A DNA stretch of 64,000 bases from Panorpa germanica. Lineage: Eukaryota > Arthropoda > Insecta > Mecoptera > Panorpidae. Below, in pieces: positions 52,401-59,930 of the stretch. Location: the NCBI GenBank assembly GCA_963678705.1, contig OY783205.1, positions 9,796,001 through 9,860,000 on the forward strand, written 5' to 3'. Position numbers and translations under genes: made by a program. The notes beneath the pieces are model-generated. The model was not told the DNA's origin. It searched no databases and saw only the letters and a list, made by a program, of their open reading frames with translations. Each line of letters starts with the position of its first letter. Position 1 is the stretch's first letter.

Positions 52401-54755
52401 TTGCAAAAATTATGAGTGTATATGATGCAATTAATGAATTAAATAAAATTTACAAACGTTTTCAGTGAGCGATAATTCTAATGCAATTTTACGTTACAGA
52501 TAATTTTTATGTTTCACATCTAAATAATTTGGATCTGCCAAACTGTATAAACATGAATTTGATCTCCCTAATTTTTCGTCGTCCATTTTATTTATAATAT
52601 TTTTGTTATTATTATTTATTTATTTATTCAATATGTCCAATTGATAAATACGCAACACACATCACTACTTAAAACACGTCCCGTGTGCAGAAGGCTATGC
52701 ATACGCAGCGGAACCACGTACGGAACGGGCCTCGCACGGGGCGGGACGTGCTAAACATCGTCGTCGACGATATTTTTTCCCGTTCTTTCAACGCCACGTC
52801 CCCGTCCCGTCCGTGCACCCGTGATGTATGCACTTTCCTATACATTTTATATGAAACGATATTGTCGTCCCGTTCCGTCCGGGTTAAAACACGTTCCGTC
52901 CGGGTTAAAACACGTTACATATGCAGCAGGCTTTAGACCCCTATTTTGTAACTGCTTAATTGACGTCTGTTAACTTCTGACGATTGTTCAGAGGCCTTTA
53001 TTTTTTGAATTAGGCTACTTATGCCCACTCCAAGTATGGGATTTATTTTGCTCTTTGTTTAAGGTCGGCTGATAGATTTGGGTAATCCTACATAGCGTTA
53101 TTTAGAAAATATATAAGTTCAAAAAATCGTCAGAAATGAACGGACGCCAGTTAAACAGTTACTAGTTAGGGCGGACTTAGTTTCTGAATCATAAATCAGA
53201 AAACCGCATTCATCACTGTTATCACATTTGCCGAGAAGTTTGGTTCGCTTTGAATGCCTCGTCCCTTAAAGTGTCATTATGGAGGATTTTCTTTTTGTTC
53301 AATGGGCTTGTGAACTATGACGTAATTTCTATAAAACGGAATATTGCATGTTGATAAAGTTGGTTACCAGAACATCAAATGTTCAATTATTTTTTAATAA
53401 CTCATTCTGTCTCATAAATAGATCCACCGTTATAGAAAATTCGAATGCATGAGACATCACATCCGATAATTTTCCATCTCTTTTAAATAACAGAGACGCA
53501 TACGTAATGTGACTGTGCGTGATACGTCATTCACTACTAGCACCTGTATTATGTATCCCATGAAGAATTATATTACGAAGGTGGTGAAAAGGAAAAATAA
53601 TCCTAATTACTTATTTCTGCTGTGACGTATTATACATATCTAAAATATTCGTCAAGACTGAGATTCAAATTTGATTATTTAAAAAATTAAAGAAGTAGTT
53701 CATAACCCCATTGTCAGAATTTTTGGCATCATTTATATGTACAGTACTTTTATGCACTTTGCTTGTTAAAATTGCTATATAAAGTTTGCCTTCTTTGTGA
53801 ATTCCTACAGTTTCAGCAATCGCACGAATAGTTAAGCGATCCACATTTGACGCAAGCGTTCTGGTTATGCGTCATATTCAACGTGTTGTCGTTAGTGTTG
53901 GAAACGCTAAATCCAATCAAAAACCCGTGCATGTGAAAAACATTCATTGCCATATGTTTCTCTTAATTAAAGATAAGTTTGAGTAGAATAAGACGTGTAA
54001 TTAACTAGAATAAATATAATTGCTAATGGTTGTAGTACTGTAGTTAATTATACAAATACTAGCATAAAACGCTGTAAGTTGGAACTTACAGGAAAAAAAA
54101 AATGGATGTTGAAGGAAGAGAGGGAAAGTAAATGCAGTGCACCTGTACAAATTCAGCAAAATCCAGTTTCAATATTAATATCCATTTTACACTTGAATGA
54201 AATAAATATTATATGAACATTAATTTCAAATTGAACAGTTTATTCATTTTTACGCAATTATTTCATGATAAACTTCTTGAAATATTTTATTATTAGATAA
54301 TCTAATTTTAGACATGTTTTATCTACATTTTTTTATTATACTTTTTTTTCAGTTGTTAGAAAAAACAAACAAAACTAAATTTGTCAAATTATGTTTTACA
54401 TACCAACAAAACAATTTTTAATAAATATTTAAAATCTTTAACAATAAAATTACATTTGATCACATTTAACATCTTGCTATAATATAAAACGTTACTCTTG
54501 TGGTTTCTAAATTATTTAAAAAATACATTAAGAAAAAATAGAATTTTAGACAGCTCGTTAAGCAATGTATACTTTGTTCCAGCAACACAAAACCTATATG
54601 ACGGTACTTCAGATGACGAAGATGATCGTGTCGTACTGCAAGCGAACTATACGCCCCCCGTGGGAACGTTTCATACTTGGAGGACTCATTTTAAGAAAAT
54701 TAAGAAATCATACCCTGGAAAAGTAATTGCAATTAAAGCTACTGACTATTTTTAA
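27155..54755 (+). CDS. Unrecognised phase-1 multi-exon gene with ten 53-residue repeats
   Basis: Eight exons join in frame: 27155-27167, 33920-33991, 35417-35500, 35731-37740, 38061-38210, 39465-39584, 39677-39919 and 54583-54755 (stop TAA). They predict about 954 residues. Every intron interrupts a codon after its first base, and all use GT-AG. The N-terminus is MPKIATDHSIGRATFESYRF with no obvious signal peptide or membrane segment. Exon 4 encodes a CPISCTSC-containing leader, one diverged repeat and ten exact-length 53-residue repeats (36081-37670). Exon 5 is acidic then basic (DESSDDPDSDDPNEDE, then NKHHHRINRPRK). The last exon has another acidic stretch (DGTSDDEDDR). AATAAA occurs at 54888-54893. 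I recognise no domain. Exon 1 is only 13 nt, and extra exons inside the large introns cannot be excluded. Splice sites and reading frame support the model; there is no transcript evidence. Confidence 0.65.
27332..27401. repeat. Perfect 70-nt palindrome
   Basis: CTGTTGTATTATTCATAAAA runs into a centre of TTAATTAA and back out as its exact reverse complement. There is no spacer and no mismatch. It lies in intron 1 of the repeat gene. Confidence 0.85.
28139..28455 (+). repeat. Tandem duplication, period about 180 bp
   Basis: The unit beginning GTAAATGAGA (28139) is repeated from 28319. Both contain CACCTTGAAAAAACATATTT and AAGTATAGTATGTATATTTA. The second unit is incomplete. It lies in intron 1 of the repeat gene. 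Confidence 0.7.
28641..28786 (-). mobile_element. Non-LTR retrotransposon 3'-region fragment, reverse
   Basis: The reverse complement matches 25012-25160, including the GTGGATG, AGGGAGGCAGTGAAGGAAAG and ACGAAACACTGGAGCA segments. Same family as 25012-25289, opposite orientation. Confidence 0.65.
28856..29230. mobile_element. MITE family M1, copy D
   Basis: Starts CCCAGTAAACATTTTGGAGT and ends CACCAAATTGTTTACTGGG, about 375 bp. In reverse orientation it matches both ends of the long copy A and lacks A's internal insert. Non-coding. Confidence 0.7.
29231..30071. other. Unclassified repeat-like sequence
   Basis: Contains repeated phrases (TAGAAAGTTGAAATTTTG occurs at about 29473 and 29694) and short G-runs unlike the AT-rich surroundings. 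No frame or terminal repeats were recognised. Confidence 0.35.
30072..30700. mobile_element. Inverted-repeat element carrying a nested mariner-type copy
   Basis: Left ACTACACCATCAGTGC and GGCATATATTCAAACT recur in reverse on the right (AGTTTGAATATATGCC at about 30589, GCACTGATGGTGTAGT ending at 30700). The mariner-type copy 2 sits between the arms, so it inserted into this older element. Confidence 0.55.
30181..30582. mobile_element. Mariner-type palindromic element, copy 2 (internally deleted)
   Basis: Same termini as copy 1, with TA at 30179-30180 and 30583-30584. It is 402 bp and lacks most of the right arm and the loop. Confidence 0.75.
30743..31132. mobile_element. Mariner-type palindromic element, copy 3 (partial)
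   Basis: Matches the left arm and loop of copy 1 (about 22440-22860), including ATTAAAACTCCCAGAATGCT and ATTGGCGCAACTCTTCAG. Both termini are missing. Confidence 0.65.
31133..31603 (-). pseudogene. Gag-like coiled-coil relic
   Basis: Two minus-strand frames, 31603-31352 and 31334-about 31133, form one Glu/Lys/Gln-rich coiled coil. It begins MEELLKELREMREEQNATKR and contains three spaced QEQTE/QDQTE motifs, with a frame shift between the two pieces at about 31335-31352. The style matches the N-terminal coiled coil of gag-like proteins in insect LTR retrotransposons. No capsid, zinc knuckle or pol remains; the frame is cut on its downstream side by the mariner-type copy 3. Confidence 0.45.
31641..31720. 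promoter_or_regulatory. Array of eight 10-bp heat-shock-element-like units
   Basis: Eight consecutive 10-mers follow the consensus TTTCTRGAAN, for example TTTCTAGAAATTTCTGGAAG at 31641-31660. TTC and GAA half-sites therefore alternate with 2-bp spacing, the canonical HSF-binding layout. Five units match TTCNNGAA exactly. The array lies about 40 bp upstream of the gag-like start codon at 31603 (minus). Binding or heat response is inference only. Confidence 0.5.
31795..32975. repeat. Inverted repeat flanking two (AT)n tracts
   Basis: Left 31795-31883 and right 32887-32975 are about 85-bp inverted copies that share TTTGTATGCTCGATTTATTT. Each abuts an (AT)n tract on its inner side (31887-31970 and 32872-32891). 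A second pair, AGTGATAGGATTTGTGGGTA (32848) and its reverse at about 33578, flanks the next (AT)n tract. It may be a transposon with TA-rich interior, or rearrangement through the microsatellites. Confidence 0.5.
31887..31970. repeat. (AT)n microsatellite
   Basis: About 40 uninterrupted AT dinucleotides. Confidence 0.95.
33380..33485 (+). repeat. Minisatellite, about 30-bp units
   Basis: Three to four imperfect units carry TTATTGTTTTCCACATCAGA-like sequence, ending where the next (AT)n tract begins. Confidence 0.6.
33487..33560. repeat. (AT)n microsatellite
   Basis: About 37 AT dinucleotides inside intron 1 of the repeat gene. Confidence 0.95.
33992..35416 (+). other. Intron 2 of the repeat gene; nothing else seen
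   Basis: AT-rich and bounded by GTAAGT and TTGCAG. No transposon or RNA gene was recognised. Confidence 0.6.
36081..37670 (+). repeat. Ten coding tandem repeats of exactly 159 bp
   Basis: Units start at 36081, 36240, 36399, 36558, 36717, 36876, 37035, 37194, 37353 and 37512. Each encodes 53 residues such as EKSSHSSVFASAAGTSDEVC followed by PIKNRSQTIDEA and YNFLDLRRNEHKI. Units 1-4 have EVEVRVPYN and units 5-10 the E(L/V)GGG variant. Units 1 and 3, and units 2 and 4, share SAAG versus STAG, which implies a recent two-unit duplication. A diverged older unit precedes the array. Confidence 0.95.
38211..39464. other. Pyrimidine-rich intron 5 of the repeat gene, possible decayed retroelement
   Basis: About 38380-39300 is strongly C/T-rich on the plus strand, like the antisense of a Lys/Glu-rich ORF1 or gag, but no frame is readable. 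No gene is called. Confidence 0.3.
39920..41287. other. Start of intron 7; contains a segment duplicated at 49.6 kb
   Basis: About 40390-40861 is nearly identical to 49555-50027. About 41100-41280 is relatively C-rich with no recognised frame, and ends at a (TA)n tract that abuts the R1-type element. Confidence 0.6.
41403..43271 (+). CDS. R1-type ORF1 protein (gag-like)
   Basis: From ATG 41403 the frame gives 622 residues starting MRSPVRSSSMSDLF. The open frame runs 26 codons further upstream without an ATG, so 41403 is the best start. The N-terminal half is highly charged, Lys/Glu-rich and probably coiled coil. The C-terminus has three zinc knuckles in a row: CFKCQNYGHFASLC, CLKCGEAGHRAKEC and CWTCKIKGHSGREMIC. 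ORF1 proteins of this clade bind element RNA in the ribonucleoprotein. It overlaps the ORF2 start by 26 nt. Confidence 0.85.
   Translation: MRSPVRSSSMSDLFCKSDKSTERNVEMVENEKKRKRIENPEKDENIEKQVEPNEIQHLIQMIVRETAKLEKIVKENFNTKREIRDISARLNLQVGKLKAEGIQKAIGSLSIRGNTAEMETQTDTEKIKEIAPKGEREEKKITTKDAETQTTTPEENKNAIQIEDKIAKFKQERTGDINLAEALDLVHASWPTEAFKSTNMVRGGVMQASKDKDTILVMDQEVSEDNPLVRRLSERIPQIEDIIRRKLIQPGKLICMENKSIIIQDNGEKEAGSSYTYLAGLNGAKVNTENIKDVTALLEKVKTISGKEGRKELIVICSKDGLEFQLRKIIELIFGDQGYHIILHTRSEGKTVQKTQDWQLAGRTGKATSREIVLVKPKGEGRTYVDTVREMKKNIDIEELDVKIKNIEKTPEGYVKLSVSGGKKRNGESLKAAVQQKMGNSVEVELVQRQKNIIVIDIDETISEEEIVEAIQKELGDSESGEKGITIKMALKPNSRGLRYANVMLPVDSALRLLSNVRLKIGWSRCRIVERLAPIKCFKCQNYGHFASLCKNEEDTREKCLKCGEAGHRAKECSNEVYCWTCKIKGHSGREMICPKYKSLVSELMRKRIDSPAKYGIKNTAS
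43246..46179 (+). pseudogene. R1-type ORF2 (endonuclease and reverse transcriptase) with one internal stop
   Basis: From ATG 43246 (MELKILQVNVDRGL) the frame is open to a TGA at 45814-45816, then continues in the same frame to a TAG at 46177-46179. An APE-like endonuclease comes first (AEPNKK, VAGDLNAKSRIWGS, SHIDVTL). The reverse transcriptase follows (GKAPGPDQIPPEIIK, LDIKNAFN, GVPQGSVLGPLLWN, catalytic FADDTALI). The part beyond the stop holds the CWYCEQVDTPEHTFFMC knuckle. The stop sits between RT and the knuckle, so the truncated product would lack the C-terminal domain. All other catalytic motifs look intact. Confidence 0.85.
46374..46484 (-). mobile_element. Extremely 5'-truncated R1-type tail in (TA)n
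   Basis: Between two (TA)n tracts lies a run of about 20 T (46402-46421) followed by about 27 bp. The reverse complement of those 27 bp, GATTTCTCCTCCTCACCAC before the poly(A), resembles the last bases of the neighbouring R1-type element (GGTTTCCCCTCCCCTACAAC). It reads as a second, opposite-strand insertion into the same microsatellite. Confidence 0.45.
46515..46620 (+). pseudogene. Non-LTR reverse transcriptase relic
   Basis: The frame reads MFDRLMASMML, a stop, then GAEIWGWKEQTKLRKI. GAEIWGW is the conserved thumb-region phrase of Jockey/I-like RTs. Only about 35 codons remain. Confidence 0.55.
46640..47640 (-). pseudogene. Decayed Jockey-like endonuclease region
   Basis: On the minus strand, broken frames contain GGSAVIIRNNISHHE and, nearer the 3' end, RFIIGRDFNAKHTFWGSR, then DVIDFFI. 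This is the order of an APE-type endonuclease of Jockey/I-like elements. There are several stops and frameshifts and no intact ORF. Confidence 0.6.
47642..47850 (+). repeat. tRNA-derived SINE-like element
   Basis: GGTAGCGTAGTGGTTAGTAT contains a good polymerase III A box, and about 42 bp later GTGCGATCGAATTC resembles a B box. This is followed by a tRNA-unrelated body (GGGGAAAATGCCCTAACCGG, GCATGCCGGCGGGTAG). The 3' limit is uncertain and may extend to the AAATAAAATAG repeats near 47830-47865. Confidence 0.55.
48000..51400 (-). pseudogene. Decayed Ty3/Gypsy-type LTR retrotransposon internal region
   Basis: Reading right to left on the minus strand: a possible zinc-knuckle remnant near 50880; a protease-like segment at 50573-50797 (FEFFGKKRKFLFEVV, LDLLKEFNIILD); RT starting about 48890 with DYRGLNAITKRDY; the catalytic VYFDDVIVFSS at about 48570; then LKPSKYQQMVVETEYL, SDEGVKPDPEKVEAMK, and a palm/RNase H start down to about 48110. 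There are many stops and frame breaks, and no LTRs were identified. A 472-bp foreign segment interrupts it at 49555-50027. Confidence 0.7.
49432..50152. repeat. 472-bp duplicated segment flanked by 124-bp direct repeats
   Basis: 49555-50027 is nearly identical to 40390-40861. It is bracketed by two copies of a 124-bp sequence of the Gypsy relic (49432-49555 and 50028-50152), each beginning TTGTCTATATTATCTATTCC and ending ATATTTGTCCAATTTTTTTT. Confidence 0.85.
51400..52017. other. No gene recognised
   Basis: A 76-codon minus frame at 51784-52014 (ending in KMQNVSLKELIT) has no domain. Probably the degenerate upstream part of the Gypsy relic or an unrelated repeat. Confidence 0.35.
52018..52932. 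mobile_element. PIF/Harbinger-type MITE, TTA duplication
   Basis: Termini AGCCTACTGCACACGTAACG and the reverse complement ending ATGCAGCAGGCT, flanked by TTA on both sides (52015-52017, 52933-52935). Subterminal GTGTTTTAACCCGGACGG is present on both ends and duplicated in tandem on the right. The right third is GC-rich. No transposase. A 3-bp TTA/TAA target duplication is characteristic of PIF/Harbinger elements. Confidence 0.7.
52937..53172. mobile_element. Small MITE with about 48-bp imperfect inverted termini
   Basis: Left CCCCTATTTTGTAACTGC through TTCTGACGATT pairs with right AATCGTCAGAAATGAACG through GTTACTAGTTAGGG. A related right end occurs near 24290. Confidence 0.65.
53300..53560. 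repeat. Dispersed repeat, family F1, copy 4
   Basis: GGGCTTGTGAACTATGACGT, then AATTTCTATAAAACGG, TTGATAAAGTTGGTTACCAG and a downstream CCATCTCTTTTAAATAACAG block, in the family order. Confidence 0.6.
53561..54582 (+). other. 3' part of intron 7; nothing else seen
   Basis: AT-rich. Ends in TTTGTTCCAG, the acceptor of the last exon of the repeat gene. Confidence 0.5.
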
Positions 54756-55224
54756 TATTAACGAAATGACTAATTTGTAATTTTTTTTTTAGTTCATTCA
54801 CTGCACAACTTTGCGATAATTTGAAGTGGAATTTGTTTAAAGCAATGACTTATCCTTCTGCTTTTCTTTAAGATCAAACATAACATTAATAAATATTTTG
54901 ATGGGCTACAAGTGCATTGTTATGTAGTTATGGACTTTAAAATATGCCCGTACCATTCAAGTGATCTTATTCAGGAATATGTTAATCTTCCGTCGCCGAT
55001 GTAAATGTGTAGATATAATAACAGCAGAGTCTCCTTTCGTCAATTTCTGAAAATGAAAAGAAGACTTATCTCATCAACTCAATATCTCAGGGCCATACTA
55101 TGGAGATTTATAGCTTTTTAAAATATTATATTATATGTCCCGACCACTAGCTACCTCATGTGATTCCATCATTGTGATTGTATAGCCTGTTGTCTTATAA
55201 TGGTTCTTACAACTAATAGCTTCA

Positions 55225-55400
55225 ATGTATTGGGTTGTGAACCATAACTTAATTTATTTAAAACTTCACTGTATATTGATAAAGGTGGTTTTCAAAACTG
55301 CAAATATCAAATTATACTTATTCAATTCGCAATATTATGGATGTAATTAAGGATTCCAATAGTCATCTTTGTCCCTTTAATAATTAAAGGAGTTAAACTT
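55225..55400. repeat. Dispersed repeat, family F1, copy 5 (diverged)
   Basis: GGGTTGTGAACCATAACTTA followed by TATTGATAAAGGTGGTT. Same order as the other copies, more decayed. Confidence 0.5.
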
Positions 55401-55753
55401 AAACAAAAAAAGACAGAGCTCTTCATGTTCCTGCCTTACCTTCTTCCCCATTACCATTTGCCTACCTTGGCCATCGCTGTAAAACAAGTCACAGCAATAG
55501 CAATTGTAGCGGAGACCCATAAAGTTTCCATATAATATCGTCTTATAAAACGAAAAAAAATAAAATTACTTCTCAGGGATATAGTACTTACAACAGAGAT
55601 ATTACGCAGAAAACAAAATTTAAACTTTAAATAGGTAATAGGTTTAAATAGGTCCATTTTTGGATTAATTATCCAATATTTCAACAAAGAATCAAAAATC
55701 CCAATTAAAATCGTGACGTTATTGATTAAAAAAAATCAAGCTTTAATTGTTAA

Positions 55754-55994
55754 GGTGCCATTCATAAATTACGTTACACAAATTTCCTGCAATTCTGACG
55801 CCCTTCCCGTCTTTGTCACACTTTGTCTCATTTCGCGGACAAAATTTCCTTTTTTTAACTATAATTTTTTACAACAAATTTTATATATTTTACGCTGCCT
55901 GTGACGTCACTATGGTTTACATCACTCCTCCCTATTGTCACAATTTCTTGACCCCTCCCCTCACCCATTAGCGTGTTATGTAATGGATGGCTCC
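55754..55994. mobile_element. MITE with TAA duplication
   Basis: Imperfect inverted termini GGTGCCATTCATAAATTACG / CATTACATAACACGC-type (right end TGTAATGGATGGCTCC). TAA lies on both sides (55751-55753, 55995-55997). The 3-bp duplication suggests a PIF/Harbinger-like origin. Confidence 0.6.
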
Positions 55995-56049
55995 TAATAT
56001 CGTTTATTATTATTATTACTGTATAATTAATATATAATTCTTGTTTATT

Positions 56050-56302
56050 CCCAGTAAACATTTTGGAGTCACTTTGACATCATATTGAAGATGCGTCATG
56101 ATTTTTTTGTCATAAAAGAGTTCATTTATAGTTCAGTTTCTCACAATCGTTCATATGAAATGTCTGTTTTATCGGCTACAGATGACGGAACCACTCCGCC
56201 TGTCGGAATAAAAATGAAGGTAAAGTTGATGCGAACTATAATTGAAATGAAATAGTGATAGAAACGTCACAAAAAGAGGCACTTCACCAAATTGTTTACT
56301 GG
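56050..56302. mobile_element. MITE family M1, copy E
   Basis: Reverse orientation relative to copy B. Starts CCCAGTAAACATTTTGGAGT and ends CACCAAATTGTTTACTGG, with interior CATATTGAAGATGCGTCATG. Confidence 0.7.
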
Positions 56303-56950
56303 CAAGGACTAAACATGACAATGTAATTTTTAATTTTAGTTTTAATTTAATGATTGAATCCAATATTGTATGCTTTCAGACTAGGCACTCCTTATTACAT
56401 TTTGACGTTTTTATTTAGTGTATATGCATCATGCGTCAGTAATATACTTTTTGACAATTTCGTTTGTCAGAAATGAACATTAAAATGAATAAAATATTAT
56501 ATCATGCCACGATACACTTCGATGATTTCTGCTAAAGCTATTGTCACTGGATTTAATTCATTTCAGGGGAAAACAATTGTGATTGTATACAATTGGAATT
56601 GTCCACGTAATTGTGACTAGATACCATTGACTTCTTTGCGCCTACAAATGATTTAATCGTTTTTATTTATCACTATAAATTTCTGTTTTCTAAAGTATAT
56701 CTAGTGACAATACTTTGAGATTGTCACATTTTGAAGGTTATAATGTATGTATTTTATTATTTATGTGTGTAGGATATAACTATGTATAAAGAAATAATTA
56801 ATTTAGTAAATATGAACATATGGAATTATGGATTCATGTATTTCAAAGACATGTAAAACTTAAATTTAAATTGACAATTGTTCAGTGAATGATTATGCAT
56901 ATATAACATATTCCATATGTTATATAATTTAATCACAATATATATATATA
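56303..56950. other. AT-rich, no gene seen; ends in (TA)n
   Basis: No coding or RNA signal. A short TA run at about 56937-56950 abuts the left end of the Helitron palindrome. Confidence 0.5.
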
Positions 56951-57234
56951 CTAGCTGACCCGGCGAACTTCGTACCGCCTAACAGTCAATGAATATCGTG
57001 TTACCTTTTAGGCTTTGATGAACGTAATACAATGATACAAAATAATATTTATTAATATAGATAGAAACATAAAAGTATTTTATTATGATGAATGATAATG
57101 AAAACATACAGAATGAGAATAAAAATTAAAAAAATAATAATAATTAAGTAATTCAAACTCATGTCAGAAAAAAATGATTGAAAACTATGTTGTGCAGATT
57201 GGAATACACTCGGATTAATTCATTAATGGGATTT

Positions 57235-58183
57235 TCATTCAAGCACCTTGTGGTAAACGACATTCTTTGTTTTTTGGTCAGGCGCAAGAACAAATAAAGC
57301 GGATGGTTTGCTGACACGTGAGCATGCCACGTACAATTGACCATGAGAAAAACATGCATTTTCTAGATTGAGGCCACAAATAGTCAAGGATTGGCCCTGT
57401 GATTTGTTGATCGTCATGGCGAAGGCAAGACGAATCGGGAATTGAATTCGTTTAAACTCAAATGGCATATCCGTTGGGATCATCGGAATCCTTGGAATAA
57501 GAACTTCCTCATCTTTAAATTTTCCTTTAAGTATCGACGCGTGAATCACATTGCTCATCAGTTTTTTTTATCACAAACCGCGTTCCATTGCACAGTTTTG
57601 GTTGGTTTAAATTTCTAAGCATGATGACTACCGAGCCAACCTTAAGTTTTAAATTGTACGGTGGTAAACCAGGCACATCCAAGGAGTTTAAAAATTCACT
57701 TGGATAATTAGTGGCTTCTTCTTCGTTTGTTACACAGTCGATAGATTTGAATGAATACAGAGTACCTACGATTTGATTTTGAATTATAAAATTGAGGTCA
57801 TCTACATCTTTATTTTTAGCGGCCAAAATTGCTCGCTCACTTAACCATTTAGTATTTTTGTGGTTAGCAATGATATCCGGGAATACTTTGTTGATAAGCT
57901 CGTCTTTTGATGATACAAAATTGCAAACATTTGGAGGAAATAAAATCAAACCGCTCGATTTGTCAACAGGAACACAGCCATTACCGATAGTCAGCAATTG
58001 CTTCGATAAATCATCAGCAGATAGATCGTTCAACAATGCAACTCTCATATTTACAGACAGTTGAAGTTTCTTTACATATCGCCACAGATTTGATGCTTTG
58101 AGGCAAGCGTTTATTTCGTCGGCAGCAGTAGATCTTGGAATGACTGGTAGTGTTTGTCGGAAATCGCCAGATAATAAAATCAT
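57235..58183 (-). pseudogene. Helitron Pif1-type helicase C-terminal remnant (left arm)
   Basis: Identical to the right-arm copy at 61670-62618. It contains MILLSGDFRQTLPVIPRS (Pif1 motif III), LKVGSVVIMLRNLNQPKLCNGTRF and AFAMTINKSQGQSL with VACSRVS. It is split by a frameshift in a run of A at about 57565, and the N-terminal helicase half with Walker A is missing. Confidence 0.85.
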
Positions 58184-58353
58184 TGCACCACCAAAACATC
58201 TCGAGACATTGTTGTTGGAGCATTAAATGTGCGTTCATGTGTTCCAGCTGGTCTTTTATCTGCTCTGATCACAACTTTATAGTCATCACTTGGCATGCGC
58301 TCTAAAGCAGTCTTGAACAGCCTGACCAATGCATGATGTTCATGAAGCATTTG

Positions 58354-59282
58354 CTACAGATCTTGGAGAATTGCTCTCTTCGTAGCTGTGTTGATCCCTT
58401 GGCGCCGGTAAAGTTGTTCTTCCATATTGCCCATGAAGTATATTTGCAAGAATTTATGCTGTGCATCTTCTATAGGTTGCAATGATCCAATGCGATGGCA
58501 AATCTGGCCTTGAATCTGTAAAGTCAAAGCCATAGTTATAGTTAGATTTACAAACACTTTTTTTACAAACACTTTTTTTTTCAAATAATAACATGCCAAA
58601 TACAGAAATCTAACAAACTACATTCCAGATTTTTTTTACAATCATAGAAAATATAGTTTTTAACGTAAATTACCTTAAATGTCGGATTATATGCGTGTTC
58701 ATCGATAATTTCCGCCCCAAATGAAGTCATTTGGAAACAGACATTGTATTTTTGAGTGTTCGCTAGAAAATGTCGTGATTCTAGTGTTTCGCCATAAAGC
58801 AGGGAGCACAATGGCTCTGGTGGCGGGACCAATGATGGCAATTTCACTTTACCACTAAGGCAGCACAAACCAGGCGTTTCACCAGGAAACCTCAATGCTC
58901 CACAATGCTGGCAAACAACGTCCATTGGACCAATGCAAACTAAACGATGCAAGCTGTAGTCGATGGTGCAATCATATAGAAACGCTGCTCGATTCAAATC
59001 AATACTTGAACCATTTCTTCTTGCACTTCGAAGATTATTCCTCTGTTCATCTGTACGATAAGCTCGACGATTTCTCGTTTCTAACCTAGCCGTTTCACGG
59101 GCTACCTCTCTTTGCTCTTGTGTTTGAGAAGCACGAATTAAGGCCCTTCTTTGCTCCATACTAACGCGGTGCTCTTCTCGTGCAATTTCTCGTTCTTCAT
59201 CAGATAAATGACTCGCGATATTCCGTTGCCTAATTGCATTACGGCTCCGCTGTGAAAGATTAGATCTTCTAGGACGCGGCAT
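58354..59282 (-). pseudogene. Helitron N-terminal (Helitron_like_N) remnant (left arm)
   Basis: Identical in reverse to 60571-61499. Starts MPRPRRSNLSQRSRNAIRQ. Intron-like gap between TFK and IQGQICHRIGSL. Confidence 0.85.
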
Positions 59283-59922
59283 AGTTATTAATATTAATAC
59301 TGAATGTGCACTCGCATAAAACCACAAAAAACCACTTTCGAGACATAGACAATAGCTCAAAGAGTATATAAGCACTACATATGAATAGCTTATCAAGAAA
59401 AATTATAGTTATAGATAACCTATAAAAAGACATTTACTCTTTTGTTAACCTGTACAATAAATCTTAGGTATTATTTTCTGAAATTAAAAATTAAATAATT
59501 AATAAATAATCTACACAAATTAATGTTTAAAACAAACAAATATAACAGTACCTGAACTTTCGAGACATTTTACAAAAAATAAATTTCTGAACGCACAAAT
59601 GAATAGTTGTTACAACATGTTGTCATGACAACAAATGTTTGACATGAAATAAACAAATCAGCATTTATTGAAATGACTAAGTATCGAGTTTTCATTGTCG
59701 AGTTTTTTAAATTTCGAATTTTCATTGTTTTTAAGATGTATTATGCTATTGTAAGTGTTGTAACAAACCCGTCTTTGTTTTATATATTTTCATTGTTTTT
59801 AAGATGTATTATGCTATTCGGGGCGAAGACAAATCCAACGAATCAATAACCATGAATATTGGTTCAGCAGATCTCGAGTTATAAGTGTTGCAACAAACCC
59901 GTCTTTCTTTTATATATTAAGA

Positions 59923-59930
59923 TATATATA
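59923..59930. other. Palindrome centre, 8-bp ATATATAT spacer
   Basis: The two Helitron 5' ends (GA...TC) face each other across eight AT bases, giving TATTAAGATATATATATCTT at the core. Confidence 0.85.

Larger units (their letters stand above)
56951..59922 (-). mobile_element. Helitron, left arm of a palindrome, internally deleted
   Basis: Exact reverse complement of the right arm (axis between 59926 and 59927). Read on the minus strand it begins TCTTAATATATAAAAG at 59922 and ends GCCGGGTCAGCTAG at 56951. The 5' TC and 3' CTAG (CTRR), with a GGCG...CGCC hairpin just before the end, are canonical Helitron termini. It carries the same coding remnants and the same lesions as the right arm. Confidence 0.85.

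Noticed and set aside
55451..55530. Minus frame METLWVSATIAIAVTCFTAMAK before a possible GTAGGC donor, considered as the first exon of a small membrane protein
   Set aside because: It looks like a single transmembrane segment, but no downstream exon or family match was found; too little to call.
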